NCBI GenBank assembly: GCA_934182465.1
Contig: CAKPRG010000004.1
Span: 137,957-201,956, forward strand
Direction of reading: 5' to 3'
Origin: an uncultured Clostridia bacterium
Lineage (GTDB): Bacteria; Bacillota; Clostridia; TANB77; CAG-508
Length of the DNA: 64,000 nucleotides
In this document: positions 42,133 through 50,762 of the stretch, one piece after another
Numbering within the stretch: the stretch's first letter is position 1
Layout of the letters: each line of letters begins with the position of its first letter
Program-made: the position numbers and the translations under genes
The notes under the pieces: generated by a model
What the model was told of the DNA's origin: nothing
The model's input: only the letters and a program-made list of their open reading frames with translations
Databases searched by the model: none

Positions 42133-42570
42133 TTATTTTACCTCCCAAACTTCTGGTTTTTGAGCAGCGTTTTCATGTTCGCTACCTGCATATACTCTTA
42201 ATTTTTTGATCATTTGTCTTCCTAATTTTGTGTGAGGAAGCATTCCTTGAACAGCTTTAAACATAGCTTTTTCTGGTGTTTTTTCCATCATAACTCTAGC
42301 TGATGTTTCTTTCATTCCACCAATGTATCCTGAATGATGTCTGTAAACTTTTTGATCTAATTTTTTTCCAGTTAAAACTGCATCTTTACAATTTAATATA
42401 ATAACATGATCTCCAGTATCTTGGTTTGGAGTAAATGTTGGTTTATGTTTTCCTCTTAATAATTTAGCTGCTTCACTAGCAACTCTACCTAATGACTTAT
42501 CTGTTGCGTCTATTATATACCATTTGCTTTCTATTTCGCCTTTTTTTGGGCTATATGTAGTATTATTCAT
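42133..42570 (-). CDS. rplM: Ribosomal protein uL13
   Basis: The ATG at 42570 after GGAGGG gives 145 residues; an ATG 18 bases earlier overlaps the SD and is rejected. [44 protein letters not shown] and [18 protein letters not shown] are diagnostic. First gene of rplM-rpsI. Confidence 0.97.
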   Translation of the reverse strand: MNNTTYSPKKGEIESKWYIIDATDKSLGRVASEAAKLLRGKHKPTFTPNQDTGDHVIILNCKDAVLTGKKLDQKVYRHHSGYIGGMKETSARVMMEKTPEKAMFKAVQGMLPHTKLGRQMIKKLRVYAGSEHENAAQKPEVWEVK

Positions 42571-42702
42571 GGTACAAATACCCTCCATTTCAATTTTTAA
42601 ATTTTATATTTTGCTTATATAAGTATATGAAACCTATTCGCAACTACCGGGGAGAGGTTGGAATCAACTTAACATACCTACATACAATGCGTAATTATTC
42701 TA
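42571..42702 (-). promoter_or_regulatory. rplM leader (L13 leader type)
   Basis: About 125 bases between promoter and rplM, with the GC-rich island TTCCAACCTCTCCCCGGTAG around 42640-42665. I recall a similar CCTCTCCCCGG block from Firmicutes L13 leaders. Position and this block support an autoregulatory leader; a covariance-model search would settle it. Confidence 0.55.
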
Positions 42703-42725
42703 ATACATTTTCTTCCAAAAGTCAA
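42697..42725 (-). promoter_or_regulatory. Promoter of rplM-rpsI
   Basis: Minus strand TTGACT (42720-42725), a 17-base spacer and TAGAAT (42697-42702). Confidence 0.75.
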
Positions 42726-42761
42726 GCTTTTGAGAAAATATTTTTGTTTTCTCATAAAAAA

Positions 42762-42804
42762 GGCAATCACTCAAGTTTAATTTAACTTTACTTAAGTGAC
42801 TGCC
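42762..42804 (-). terminator. Terminator after the 132-residue gene
   Basis: GGCA-TCACT-AAGT pairs with ACTT-AGTGA-TGCC with T residues on the minus strand. Confidence 0.8.
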
Positions 42805-42877
42805 AAATTACCAACTGCAATTTCATATTAATGATATTTTTCTAAAATTTTTTGCTATTGGCAATTATTTTTGTACA

Positions 42878-43276
42878 TTAAGCTGACTTCTTTATTCTCG
42901 CCAAAGTTTTTTTATAAGCAATTTCCTGCTTCATAATAGCAGAATCAAAAGAAGTTATTACTCTGCCTCTGAAAAAGAACTTCCATTTGTTTTCGATTTT
43001 CCTCATTCTATTTTCAATTTCCTGTATCTTGTTTTTATCAAATTCAATACATTTTCTTAAAAATTCTGGATCCTCTACTTTATTCGGATCAGCTGCTTCA
43101 GCAATCGCCAGCCTTTCTTTAGCAAATATTAGTGAGAGCCGAAGTTCTCCCCATAAGTCCTGCACATAGTTGCGTAAGAGCGCAACAAGACCAAAGATAG
43201 CTATTGCCAATACTATTAGTAGCCATATCCAGTTTACTTTTGCATTCACATTTGCTACAACCGTTGTTAACATCAT
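42878..43276 (-). CDS. Single-pass membrane protein with a coiled coil, unknown
   Basis: 132 residues. One membrane helix (about 17-34, WIWLLIVLAIAIFGLVALL) is followed by a cytoplasmic helix-rich part with heptads (FDKNKIQEIENRMRKIENKWKFFF) and a basic end. No family recognised. It is a solitary gene flanked by a terminator and by repeat R2. Its codons (GCC, CGC, GAG) are GC-richer than those of neighbouring genes, as for the GNAT, NMNAT-like, 50-residue and amylase genes. Confidence 0.7.
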   Translation of the reverse strand: MMLTTVVANVNAKVNWIWLLIVLAIAIFGLVALLRNYVQDLWGELRLSLIFAKERLAIAEAADPNKVEDPEFLRKCIEFDKNKIQEIENRMRKIENKWKFFFRGRVITSFDSAIMKQEIAYKKTLARIKKSA

Positions 43277-43381
43277 ATCTTTTCCTCCTGTAATAAAATA
43301 AATATTTATTGTATCTTTGAAATTATATCATAGTTTTACTAAATCTGTCAAAATCAGCAATTCCGTTCAATCCAAATAATC

Positions 43382-43478
43382 AACTTTTTCAAGCAAATAT
43401 ATCGCTTAAAACTTGCTTTTTCTCGTACAAGTTGCTTTTACTTTACAGAATCGCATTTAACTTTTCACTTGACGAAAA
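43382..43478. repeat. Repeat R2, copy b
   Basis: Colinear with copy a at 39302-39386 (TTTTTCAAGCAAATATAT, CTTGCTTTTTCTCGTACAA, AACTTTTCACTTGACGAAAA). It has a 12-20 base insertion before the last block, and the outer terminator stem is lost on its left side. It lies downstream of yunB. Confidence 0.65.
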
Positions 43479-43520
43479 TAATCAATTATATATTATGAAA
43501 AATAGTTTTTTAATTTTAAT

Positions 43521-44216
43521 CTACTCCATTATCTCAAATGCAGAATCAGCATCAGCTTCTCCAGTAAAATGATAATAAGTATCTGGTATTTCCCCTACTA
43601 TAACAGATTCAACAAGCAAAACATCAGTATTAATTGGTTTACCAAAACTTCCAAATGGTGTTAATACAGTTATTTTAGTTGAAACATTCAAATACAGTTC
43701 ATGTAAAGTTTGATTTATCCCAACTGCTGTAAATTTGCTATTTAACTTTGTTTCGACATTTCCAGATGTTTCGAGTTCTATATTAAATTTTGGGCCTATA
43801 TATTTTAATAGGCTAATTCCAGAAACACTTCCTAAATTTATATATACATTTGTTCTTTCGGCATTATCTATATCTTTTTGAACATTTATAGCAAGTTGTG
43901 TCATAATTTCATTTACTGGTTTTGTATTTGTTCTAACAAAATTTACTTTTCCATTTACATCTTTATCAACATTCACCAAATCATCATAACTATAATTTTT
44001 CATCAAATTATTTACTTCGCTATTTATTGTTTTTATTGTCAAAGATTTTGCAGCTGTTTCACAACTTGCTTTAAAAATTGGATATGCTGCTCTAAAAAAT
44101 GAAACAACTGAAAATATTATTAATGTAAAAAATAAAAATACAAATATTTTTATTAATTTTACTTTTTTAGGAGCTTTTAAAGATATCCTTCTTCTTGAAT
44201 ATAATTTATTTTCCAT
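43521..44216 (-). CDS. yunB: Sporulation protein YunB
   Basis: 231 residues. An N-terminal membrane anchor (about 22-43) precedes a YunB domain with NVYINLGSVSGISLLKYIGPKFNIELETSGNVETKLNSKFTAVGINQTLHELYLNVSTKITVLTPF, the conserved core. YunB is a mother-cell (sigma-E) sporulation protein in Bacillus of unclear biochemical role. Here it follows the SipL-like gene by 19 bp, placing it with other mother-cell genes. Confidence 0.9.
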   Translation of the reverse strand: MENKLYSRRRISLKAPKKVKLIKIFVFLFFTLIIFSVVSFFRAAYPIFKASCETAAKSLTIKTINSEVNNLMKNYSYDDLVNVDKDVNGKVNFVRTNTKPVNEIMTQLAINVQKDIDNAERTNVYINLGSVSGISLLKYIGPKFNIELETSGNVETKLNSKFTAVGINQTLHELYLNVSTKITVLTPFGSFGKPINTDVLLVESVIVGEIPDTYYHFTGEADADSAFEIME

Positions 44217-44235
44217 TATTTTTCATTGTACAATT

Positions 44236-45714
44236 TTATTTAATTATGTACAATCTATCTCCTACATTTATCTTATCTGGATTTTCTAAATGGTTTAATT
44301 CTATTATGCTTTGCATATCCACTTTAAATTTTTTTGCTATCTTCCAAATCGTATCACCACTTTTTACAAAATAAACAAACATATTATAATCACTTTCTTT
44401 TGCATCTTCTTTTACTGTTACATTGCTAATGTATGTTATTTCACTAGTAGTTAAACTGTTATTTTTTACTACTATCTCAAATTCAACATTTACATCTTCA
44501 CCTGTAACACTAAATCTACTATTTACAACAGTTAAATCACTTGTAGTAATTGTATTTGTTGTACTTTTTATGAATGGAATTTTAACTTGCTTTATATTCA
44601 AATTATTACTATGAACTGCTGTATAATACACAGCTACTTCTACTTCTCCCTCATAATTAATCATTTCACCATTTTGCGTACTATTTGTTATTTTTGGATT
44701 TGTTTGAACATCATATATTTTGTCTGGATTTTCTAACATTATTTTTTCAGATATTTTAATTGACTTTTCTTCTATACTATTTTCTTTAAATATTGTCATT
44801 TTTCCACTTTCTAAATCTAGCTCTTTGTTCATACTATACATATCTTTTGTTAGTAAAATTTCTTCATATTGTGTTGCTACACAATAAACTTCAAATTCTG
44901 TTTGAAAATTTATACTATGCAATTCTTTATTATTTATTTTTACTAACATATTTCTTACTCTATAATTAACTTCACAATTATGCTTTTCTTCAATATTAGT
45001 AATCTCTATAAAGCTCATAATTGGTATTGATGATTCTATCTTTTTTATTTTTCCGTCTTCTGTCAAATAAATTATTTGAACTTTTGCTTCTGCTTTTGCT
45101 AAAACTTTATTGTAACTTGTTTTTACATCTGAATTTTCTATTTTCAAATCAACTTTTAATATTTCGCCTGCGTCTTCATCTCCATCTAATTTTAAATCTT
45201 CTTTTACAGAAGTTCTAACTTTATTTTCCCCTATTAAACATGCTAATTTTGTTTTTTCTGTTAGTCTTTGTACATTTCCAATTTCTTCAAAATCCATATT
45301 TATGCTTAAATTTTCTTTTTCCATAATTTGATAATCAATATTTAAACTTGCTGTAATATTTATTTTTCTTTCATTTAAAACTTTCGCTTCCAAAAATTCT
45401 AATTTTACCCCTGTTAATAATCTTTTATTTTCTTCAGCTTTTTCATCATTAATTGTTTCGACAAAGTCCAATGTTGTTTGTATACTTCTCGTTTCTCCAC
45501 TATCAGAAATATAAATAATATATGCATCTATATTTCCATCAACTCTAATTTTTCCTGTTGAAATTTCCTCTTTATATATATAAGTATTAGCATTGCTAGT
45601 TGTAATACTTACTATATCTGGCTTTATGTCAGGAACGATTATATCTCCACTAACTTCAAATTTTTTATTTCCGCTACTTACTCTTTGCATAAGAGTCATT
45701 TGTTTTATTGCCAT
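44236..45714 (-). CDS. SipL-like DUF3794 + LysM spore envelope protein
   Basis: 492 residues. DUF3794 repeats span the N-terminal and middle parts (VSGDIIVPDIKPDIVSITTSNANTYI; KVDLKIENSDVKTSYNKVLAKAEAKVQIIYLTEDGKI). A C-terminal LysM is at ~447-491 (VKSGDTIWKIAKKFKVDMQSIIELNHLENPDKINVGDRLYII). This is the layout of clostridial SipL, which uses LysM to bind SpoIVA and tie coat to forespore. It sits between veg and yunB, with an overall sporulation context. Confidence 0.85.
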   Translation of the reverse strand: MAIKQMTLMQRVSSGNKKFEVSGDIIVPDIKPDIVSITTSNANTYIYKEEISTGKIRVDGNIDAYIIYISDSGETRSIQTTLDFVETINDEKAEENKRLLTGVKLEFLEAKVLNERKINITASLNIDYQIMEKENLSINMDFEEIGNVQRLTEKTKLACLIGENKVRTSVKEDLKLDGDEDAGEILKVDLKIENSDVKTSYNKVLAKAEAKVQIIYLTEDGKIKKIESSIPIMSFIEITNIEEKHNCEVNYRVRNMLVKINNKELHSINFQTEFEVYCVATQYEEILLTKDMYSMNKELDLESGKMTIFKENSIEEKSIKISEKIMLENPDKIYDVQTNPKITNSTQNGEMINYEGEVEVAVYYTAVHSNNLNIKQVKIPFIKSTTNTITTSDLTVVNSRFSVTGEDVNVEFEIVVKNNSLTTSEITYISNVTVKEDAKESDYNMFVYFVKSGDTIWKIAKKFKVDMQSIIELNHLENPDKINVGDRLYIIK

Positions 45715-45795
45715 AAAAAAACCTCCTATAAATGTTATTAATTTCTAATACCATTTATATGGAGATTTATTAAAAAAATTACTTTTATTTTTAAT

Positions 45796-46128
45796 TTATG
45801 CATTTTCTATTGCTGGATTTGTATTTACAGTATTTACTCTATGTTTTTTTGTTTCAACTTGTGGTGGCAAAATTGGTGCATATTCTTCACCATTATATAA
45901 TTTTACCTCTACAGTTCTTGTAAATAAATCTGTGTAATTATAAGAACCAAATCTATCTACTTCTTCAAATTTTACTCTAAAATAATCTTTATATGTATTT
46001 TCAATTACTGCAACTTTTTCTTGTGGCTTACTTCTCTTTCCTGGTGACTCTTTTACAATAATTTTTTGTCCTATGTTATCACAAATATTTTTTCTTAAGT
46101 CTGCTATTTCAGATCTGTAAATTCCCAT
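45796..46128 (-). CDS. veg: Veg protein
   Basis: 110 residues of the Veg family: LRKNICDNIGQKIIVKESPGKRSKPQEKVAVIENTYKDYFRVKFEE, followed by a C-terminal extension beyond the usual ~85 residues. Veg is highly expressed in Bacillus and affects biofilm matrix and spore outgrowth. The very strong upstream promoter agrees. GGTGGTAAT precedes ATG. Confidence 0.9.
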   Translation of the reverse strand: MGIYRSEIADLRKNICDNIGQKIIVKESPGKRSKPQEKVAVIENTYKDYFRVKFEEVDRFGSYNYTDLFTRTVEVKLYNGEEYAPILPPQVETKKHRVNTVNTNPAIENA

Positions 46129-46163
46129 ATTACCACCTACTTCTATTGTATTTATCTGTGAAT

Positions 46164-46192
46164 CTTATATCACGGATATTGTCAAAAGTCAA
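46164..46192 (-). promoter_or_regulatory. Strong promoter of veg
   Basis: Minus strand TTGACT (46187-46192), a 17-base spacer, TG-A extension and TATAAG (46164-46169). The spacer (CCGTGATAT) closely resembles that of the amylase promoter at 50271-50299. Confidence 0.75.
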
Positions 46193-46298
46193 AAAAGCAA
46201 GTGCTTTGAAATTCCTGCAAACAATTGATAATACTGTATTTTAGAATTTTGTTTCATTTTTTTATCTTTTGTATTACATTTGTAACATTTATTAATTA

Positions 46299-46574
46299 CT
46301 AAGATATATTTTTTTCTTGTTCATGTTGATGTATATATTTTAACTTAGTTGCCATTCCACCTCTTATATGTCTTTCTGCTTTGTTTTCATCTAATACTTT
46401 TCTAACTTCCATCGCAAGTGCAAAATTAATATTTGACAATCTTTTTGTCACATCTTTATGTACTGTACTTTTACTAATTCCAAACTTTTTAGCGGCTCCT
46501 CTAACTGTATCTTTTGAATCTATAATATAATGTGCTAATAAAACTGCACGTTCCTCAATTGTATTATTTTTCAA
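46299..46574 (-). CDS. spoIIID: Sporulation transcriptional regulator SpoIIID
   Basis: 91 residues: EERAVLLAHYIIDSKDTVRGAAKKFGISKSTVHKDVTKRLSNINFALAMEVRKVLDENKAERHIRGG is diagnostic of SpoIIID, a helix-turn-helix protein with a basic C-terminal segment that switches the mother cell from sigma-E to sigma-K. It lies between a ttcA-like gene and veg on the same strand. Confidence 0.96.
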   Translation of the reverse strand: MKNNTIEERAVLLAHYIIDSKDTVRGAAKKFGISKSTVHKDVTKRLSNINFALAMEVRKVLDENKAERHIRGGMATKLKYIHQHEQEKNIS

Positions 46575-46658
46575 ATTAAGTCAACCCCCATATGAATATT
46601 TTTGTTTAATTCTATTCGGGAGTTTTAATTATTATTCCTCGCAAAAAGACTTTTTATA

Positions 46659-47492
46659 TTATTTATTTTTGTAATTATCTAAAAAATGATGCTCTTCATT
46701 TCCTTTTTTATATGAAATTATTGTATCTAAATTAACATTTTGCACACTATTAAATATATTTACATCTATGTTTTCATATCTATTTTTTAATTCTTTTATT
46801 AATCTTTTCATTTCTTCTCTTTTAGACATATGATTTGCATTATCATTATTTGTATATTGTTCTGTAAATCTGCATGCACATTGAATAAAATCTAAATTAT
46901 TTTTATCTCTCCATCTTATAACATCTTCTTCTCTAACAAAATACAAAGGTCTAATAAGCTCCATTCCTGGATGTGATGTACTTTTTACTTTTGGCATCAT
47001 TGTTTGCATTTGAGCTCCATAAAGCATTCCCATTAATATTGTTTCAATTACGTCATTAAAATGATGTCCTAAAGCAATTTTGTTGCATCCAAGTTCTTTT
47101 GCTTTTTCATATAAATATCCTCTTCTCATTCTGGCACATAGATAGCATGGATTATCTTCAATATTAACAACCCTATTAAATATATCTGTTTCAAACATTG
47201 TAATTGGTATATTTAATATTTTACTATTTTCTATAATTTTTTGTTTATTTAGTTCATTATACCCTGGATTCATAACTATAAATTCTAAGTCAAAATTCAT
47301 TTTTTTATGTTTCTTTAATTCTTGAAAACATTTAGCAAGAAGCATTGAATCTTTTCCGCCAGATATACATACAGCTATTTTATCGCCTTCAGATATCATT
47401 TCATATTCTGTTATTCCTTTTATAAACCTTTTCCATATTTCTTTTCTATATGTTTTTGTTATTGTTTGTTCTATTTCTTTGTATCTTTCCAT
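46659..47492 (-). CDS. TtcA-like PP-loop tRNA thiolation protein
   Basis: 277 residues. PP-loop SGGKDS at 44-49 (adenylation) and a CYLCARMRRGYLY pair (Cys116, Cys119), with GHHFNDVIETILMGMLYGAQMQTMMPK. TtcA uses a [4Fe-4S] cluster to make 2-thiocytidine at tRNA position 32; the later CACRF motif offers another cysteine ligand. Whether this clostridial member modifies C32 or another base is inferred. Confidence 0.87.
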   Translation of the reverse strand: MERYKEIEQTITKTYRKEIWKRFIKGITEYEMISEGDKIAVCISGGKDSMLLAKCFQELKKHKKMNFDLEFIVMNPGYNELNKQKIIENSKILNIPITMFETDIFNRVVNIEDNPCYLCARMRRGYLYEKAKELGCNKIALGHHFNDVIETILMGMLYGAQMQTMMPKVKSTSHPGMELIRPLYFVREEDVIRWRDKNNLDFIQCACRFTEQYTNNDNANHMSKREEMKRLIKELKNRYENIDVNIFNSVQNVNLDTIISYKKGNEEHHFLDNYKNK

Positions 47493-47552
47493 AAAATCCT
47501 CTTCAAATACTATATTTACAATTTTAAATTTATAACTATTACTGTAATTATT

Positions 47553-47963
47553 TTAATATTCTTCTATTTTGATATATACTCTTTCTTCTTCTGAGTATTG
47601 TTTTTCAATTTCTAATTTTGTAATTTGATTGTCATCTTTAAAAGCTATTGCATTTAATGCATCTAAAATTATTTTTGTAATATTATCTATATCTGGTTTT
47701 TTAGTAGGACTGATTGCATTATTTATCATATTTTCTTTATCTTTTTTACTAGTATTTTTAGGAATACCAAAATATGCAATAATTTTCACTGCTGTTCTTC
47801 CTTCAATTCGATTTACTCTAGGATATTTTATCCAAAAATATTGTTTTACTAGTTCTTCATAGTCTTTTGTTTTGGTTGGTGTATATGCGACTCCAGTATT
47901 TGTATTTACTCTAGGTCTACCTTTGCCTGTTATTTTCCCTGGCACTTCAAATTCGTATATCAT
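47553..47963 (-). CDS. RusA-family Holliday junction resolvase-like protein
   Basis: 136 residues: GKGRPRVNTNTGVAYTPTKTKDYEELVKQYF at the start, then KKPDIDNITKIILDALNAIAFKDDNQITKLEIEK, which carries the RusA acidic residues (D-x-DN and DDxQ). RusA enzymes cut four-way junctions as dimers and usually come from phages. There are no other phage genes beside it, so it is a resident copy or a remnant. The gap 47964-48190 holds no gene. Confidence 0.88.
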   Translation of the reverse strand: MIYEFEVPGKITGKGRPRVNTNTGVAYTPTKTKDYEELVKQYFWIKYPRVNRIEGRTAVKIIAYFGIPKNTSKKDKENMINNAISPTKKPDIDNITKIILDALNAIAFKDDNQITKLEIEKQYSEEERVYIKIEEY

Positions 47964-48190
47964 TTTTTCCTCTTTCCTTAGTACTTTTTATTGCTTATTT
48001 ATATTTTTTAAAATTTTAATATATTTTACAATAAAAAATTTTACTTTTCAAGATTATACAAACAAATTTTCTAATTTAAATAATCATATTGAATTTTTAC
48101 AAATTTAATATAAAAATCAACAATTATCTTTAGATTTATGAAAATGTACTAACTTAATTTTTAGCACAATTAATATATATTATAATACGC

Positions 48191-48221
48191 AAAAACGGTG
48201 AGAAGTCCCACCGTTTTTTTT
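48191..48221 (-). terminator. Terminator after the alpha-amylase gene
   Basis: AAAAACGGTG pairs with CACCGTTTTT; on the minus strand T residues follow. Confidence 0.85.
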
Positions 48222-48238
48222 GCACAATATCTGATTAC

Positions 48239-50215
48239 CTATTTAAAACATACAATACCATTATAACCAGACAAAACAATTCTCTTGTTTCCATTAGTAT
48301 CTTGTCTTACAACAGCATCTTTCTGTTTCGTTTTGATCTTGAAAATTATATTCGGCTCTTCTACTATGTCTCTAACTGAGCATTCCTCCATTTCGTACTC
48401 TTCAAAAAGCTTTGTTATATCTTTCTCATTTTCAGAAAAGTTTAAAAGCACACGAAGCTTTTTATCTTCAAAGCTTCTTTCATATACCAAAAAATCACCT
48501 TCACATACCAAAACATTAAATTCAGCTTCTGCAAGAAAATCAGATTTACCATATCTAGTTGCACACAATCTTTTGAAAAATCTTAATATCTTTTTGTCGA
48601 TATGATTCCAAGTAAAGCATGCTCTACAAAATGGATCTTTCATTCCCTGCAAACCTATTTCATCACCATAATATATTGATGGTATGCCTGGTAAAAAGAA
48701 TATTGCTACATAAGCAAGCATTAATCTTGCTCTACCTAACAAATAATCTTTTTTGTTTAAAAAGTTATTAGCTGCCTGCCATTCTCTTGAATTATTGTCA
48801 ACTTCCGGTCCAGCAAGTTTAGTTATAGCTCTCACTGTATCGTGTGTTGACAAAAAGTTCATAACAGAATATGCAATTTCTCTAGGATAGTTTTCCTTAA
48901 AAATCTCATTGCATACTTTTTTAAATTGACTTGCCCAATAATCTCCACCATACCTTACATATGGTAAAATAGTATCTTTTATTGGGTAATTCATAACAGA
49001 TGTCGCTTGTTTACCTTGAGCGTATTCCATAAAAACTCCATACGCCCATTTTTGGCTTAAATCTTCCCAAACCTCTGGAATAATTATTTTATTATTTCCT
49101 CTTTCTTCATCTGAAATTTCATATATCTTTTCTCGTGGTCCGATTGGAAGTTCATCTGCTACATCTTGTCTAATGCCATCAACTTTCCATTCTCTATACC
49201 AATAGTGTATAACTCCATCTTCTCCGAGTATATAATCTTTCAGCTCGTCTGAATCATAATTAAGTTTTGGAAGACTTTTATCGCCCCACCAACAACTATA
49301 ATTATTACTATCATTTGGATCGATAAAAAACCAATTTCTGTACTTGCTATTTTTAGACTGAAATGCACCATCAGAATTATGCTCATTGTATCTATCAAAA
49401 TAAATACTATCTGAACCTACATGATTTAGCACTCCATCTATCACATAGAATATAGATGCTTTGTGATATGCTTCTATTAATTCATTATATTCTTCTGGTG
49501 TTCCCAATACAGGGTCAAGCTTCTTATAATCAATTGCTGCATATCTGTGATTTTTTGAAGATTCACAAATTGGATTTGAATATACTACATTTACATGCAA
49601 TTTTTTCAAATATCCAACTGACTCTTTCATTCCTACAAAGTTTCCACCAAAAAAATCTGTAGAAATTGCCTTTTCTTCGCCATTTACATAGCAAGGCATT
49701 TCTCCCCATTTTCTGTACCATCTGTTTTCTGGTAATTTACTTTTGGTTTTTCCTTTTCTGAATCGGTCTGGAAAAATTTGGTACATAATACCACTTTTCA
49801 TTACTTTACTAGAGTCTATTTCTTTATAAACTGTAAGTAACCATGGCATTTCTTCAATTTGATTAGTTATAAAACCTTCAAATATACCATTTTTTCTTCT
49901 GATGTAATGTTCACCTGTTTCATCAAGAAATTTGAAGTAATACTCATAAGTAGCCGGCTTTGAAAAAACAACATTAATTTCAAAAACAGAACTATCACTT
50001 TCATCAGTTACTTTTTTCATAAGTACATTAAGATTTTTCTTTTCCATTTTTGCCATTTGGTCTAATACTAACCAAACTTTTTGTACTTTTCTTTTTCCTT
50101 CTAATTGTATTTTTAAATACAATCGCCCTTCTTTTGTTTTATTTTTCACTTTTTCCAATTTTACTGGTCCAATTGGTTTTTTAAACAAAAGATTTTGGCT
50201 ATCAAATACTGTCAT
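48239..50215 (-). CDS. GH13 alpha-amylase family enzyme (cyclomaltodextrinase/neopullulanase-like)
   Basis: 658 residues with no signal peptide, so cytoplasmic. An N-terminal beta-sandwich (1-120, ending FKFLDETGEHYIRR) is followed by the GH13 barrel: GIMYQIFPDRFRKG, VIDGVLNHVG (region I), DGIRQDVADELP (region II, nucleophile Asp), IIIPEVWED (region III, acid Glu) and FLSTHDTVRA (region IV, Asp). QIFPDRF and the N-terminal domain fit maltodextrin-degrading subfamilies. It is a solitary gene with its own promoter and terminator and with GC-richer codons. Confidence 0.9.
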   Translation of the reverse strand: MTVFDSQNLLFKKPIGPVKLEKVKNKTKEGRLYLKIQLEGKRKVQKVWLVLDQMAKMEKKNLNVLMKKVTDESDSSVFEINVVFSKPATYEYYFKFLDETGEHYIRRKNGIFEGFITNQIEEMPWLLTVYKEIDSSKVMKSGIMYQIFPDRFRKGKTKSKLPENRWYRKWGEMPCYVNGEEKAISTDFFGGNFVGMKESVGYLKKLHVNVVYSNPICESSKNHRYAAIDYKKLDPVLGTPEEYNELIEAYHKASIFYVIDGVLNHVGSDSIYFDRYNEHNSDGAFQSKNSKYRNWFFIDPNDSNNYSCWWGDKSLPKLNYDSDELKDYILGEDGVIHYWYREWKVDGIRQDVADELPIGPREKIYEISDEERGNNKIIIPEVWEDLSQKWAYGVFMEYAQGKQATSVMNYPIKDTILPYVRYGGDYWASQFKKVCNEIFKENYPREIAYSVMNFLSTHDTVRAITKLAGPEVDNNSREWQAANNFLNKKDYLLGRARLMLAYVAIFFLPGIPSIYYGDEIGLQGMKDPFCRACFTWNHIDKKILRFFKRLCATRYGKSDFLAEAEFNVLVCEGDFLVYERSFEDKKLRVLLNFSENEKDITKLFEEYEMEECSVRDIVEEPNIIFKIKTKQKDAVVRQDTNGNKRIVLSGYNGIVCFK

Positions 50216-50270
50216 AGTCTACGCTCCTTCCTTAATTAAAAAACAGCTTTGCTAACCTTGTGACATTATT

Positions 50271-50299
50271 AAAATATCACGGTATTATTCAAAAGTCAA
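50271..50299 (-). promoter_or_regulatory. Promoter of the amylase gene
   Basis: Minus strand TTGACT (50294-50299), a 17-base spacer, TG-A and TATTTT (50271-50276). No CcpA-type operator was recognised. Confidence 0.65.
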
Positions 50300-50333
50300 T
50301 ATAACTGTCAATTTATGTCGAATTTAATAGAAA

Positions 50334-50361
50334 AAACGAATAGTTTACTTACTATTCGTTT
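50334..50361 (-). terminator. Terminator after the HIT gene
   Basis: AAACGAATAGT pairs with ACTATTCGTTT and is followed by T residues on the minus strand. Confidence 0.85.
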
Positions 50362-50368
50362 CCAATAA

Positions 50369-50755
50369 TTATTTTAATTTATTCATTATATTTTCTATAC
50401 TTTCTAAAACTTCTTTATTTGAGTTCATCATAATTTCGTCATTTGTATATCTTGGAACTAAATGTAAGTGATAATGTTTTACTTCTTGACCAAGTCCATT
50501 GTTTTGGATAAGTGTTAATCCTTCACAATTTAGTTTTTCTTTTAATTCTTTATGCAATTTTTTAGAAATTTCATTTATATGTTTTAAAGTTTCTAAATCA
50601 ATATCTTCTATATTTGTATAATGTTTTTTTGGAACTATTAAACAATGACCATTTGATATTGGGCTTATATCTAAAAATACTTTAACTATTTCATCTTCAT
50701 AAATAGTATTACTTGGAATATCTCCACTTATAATTTTACAAAATAAACAATCCAT
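50369..50755 (-). CDS. HIT-family nucleotide hydrolase
   Basis: 128 residues: CLFCKIISGDIPSNTIYEDEIVKVFLDISPISNGHCLIVPKKHY and the HIT triad HYHLHLVPRY. HIT proteins cleave nucleoside phosphoramidates or related nucleotides. Its start is 7 bp after the coiled-coil gene, suggesting cotranscription. Confidence 0.95.
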   Translation of the reverse strand: MDCLFCKIISGDIPSNTIYEDEIVKVFLDISPISNGHCLIVPKKHYTNIEDIDLETLKHINEISKKLHKELKEKLNCEGLTLIQNNGLGQEVKHYHLHLVPRYTNDEIMMNSNKEVLESIENIMNKLK

Positions 50756-50762
50756 CTTTTCA

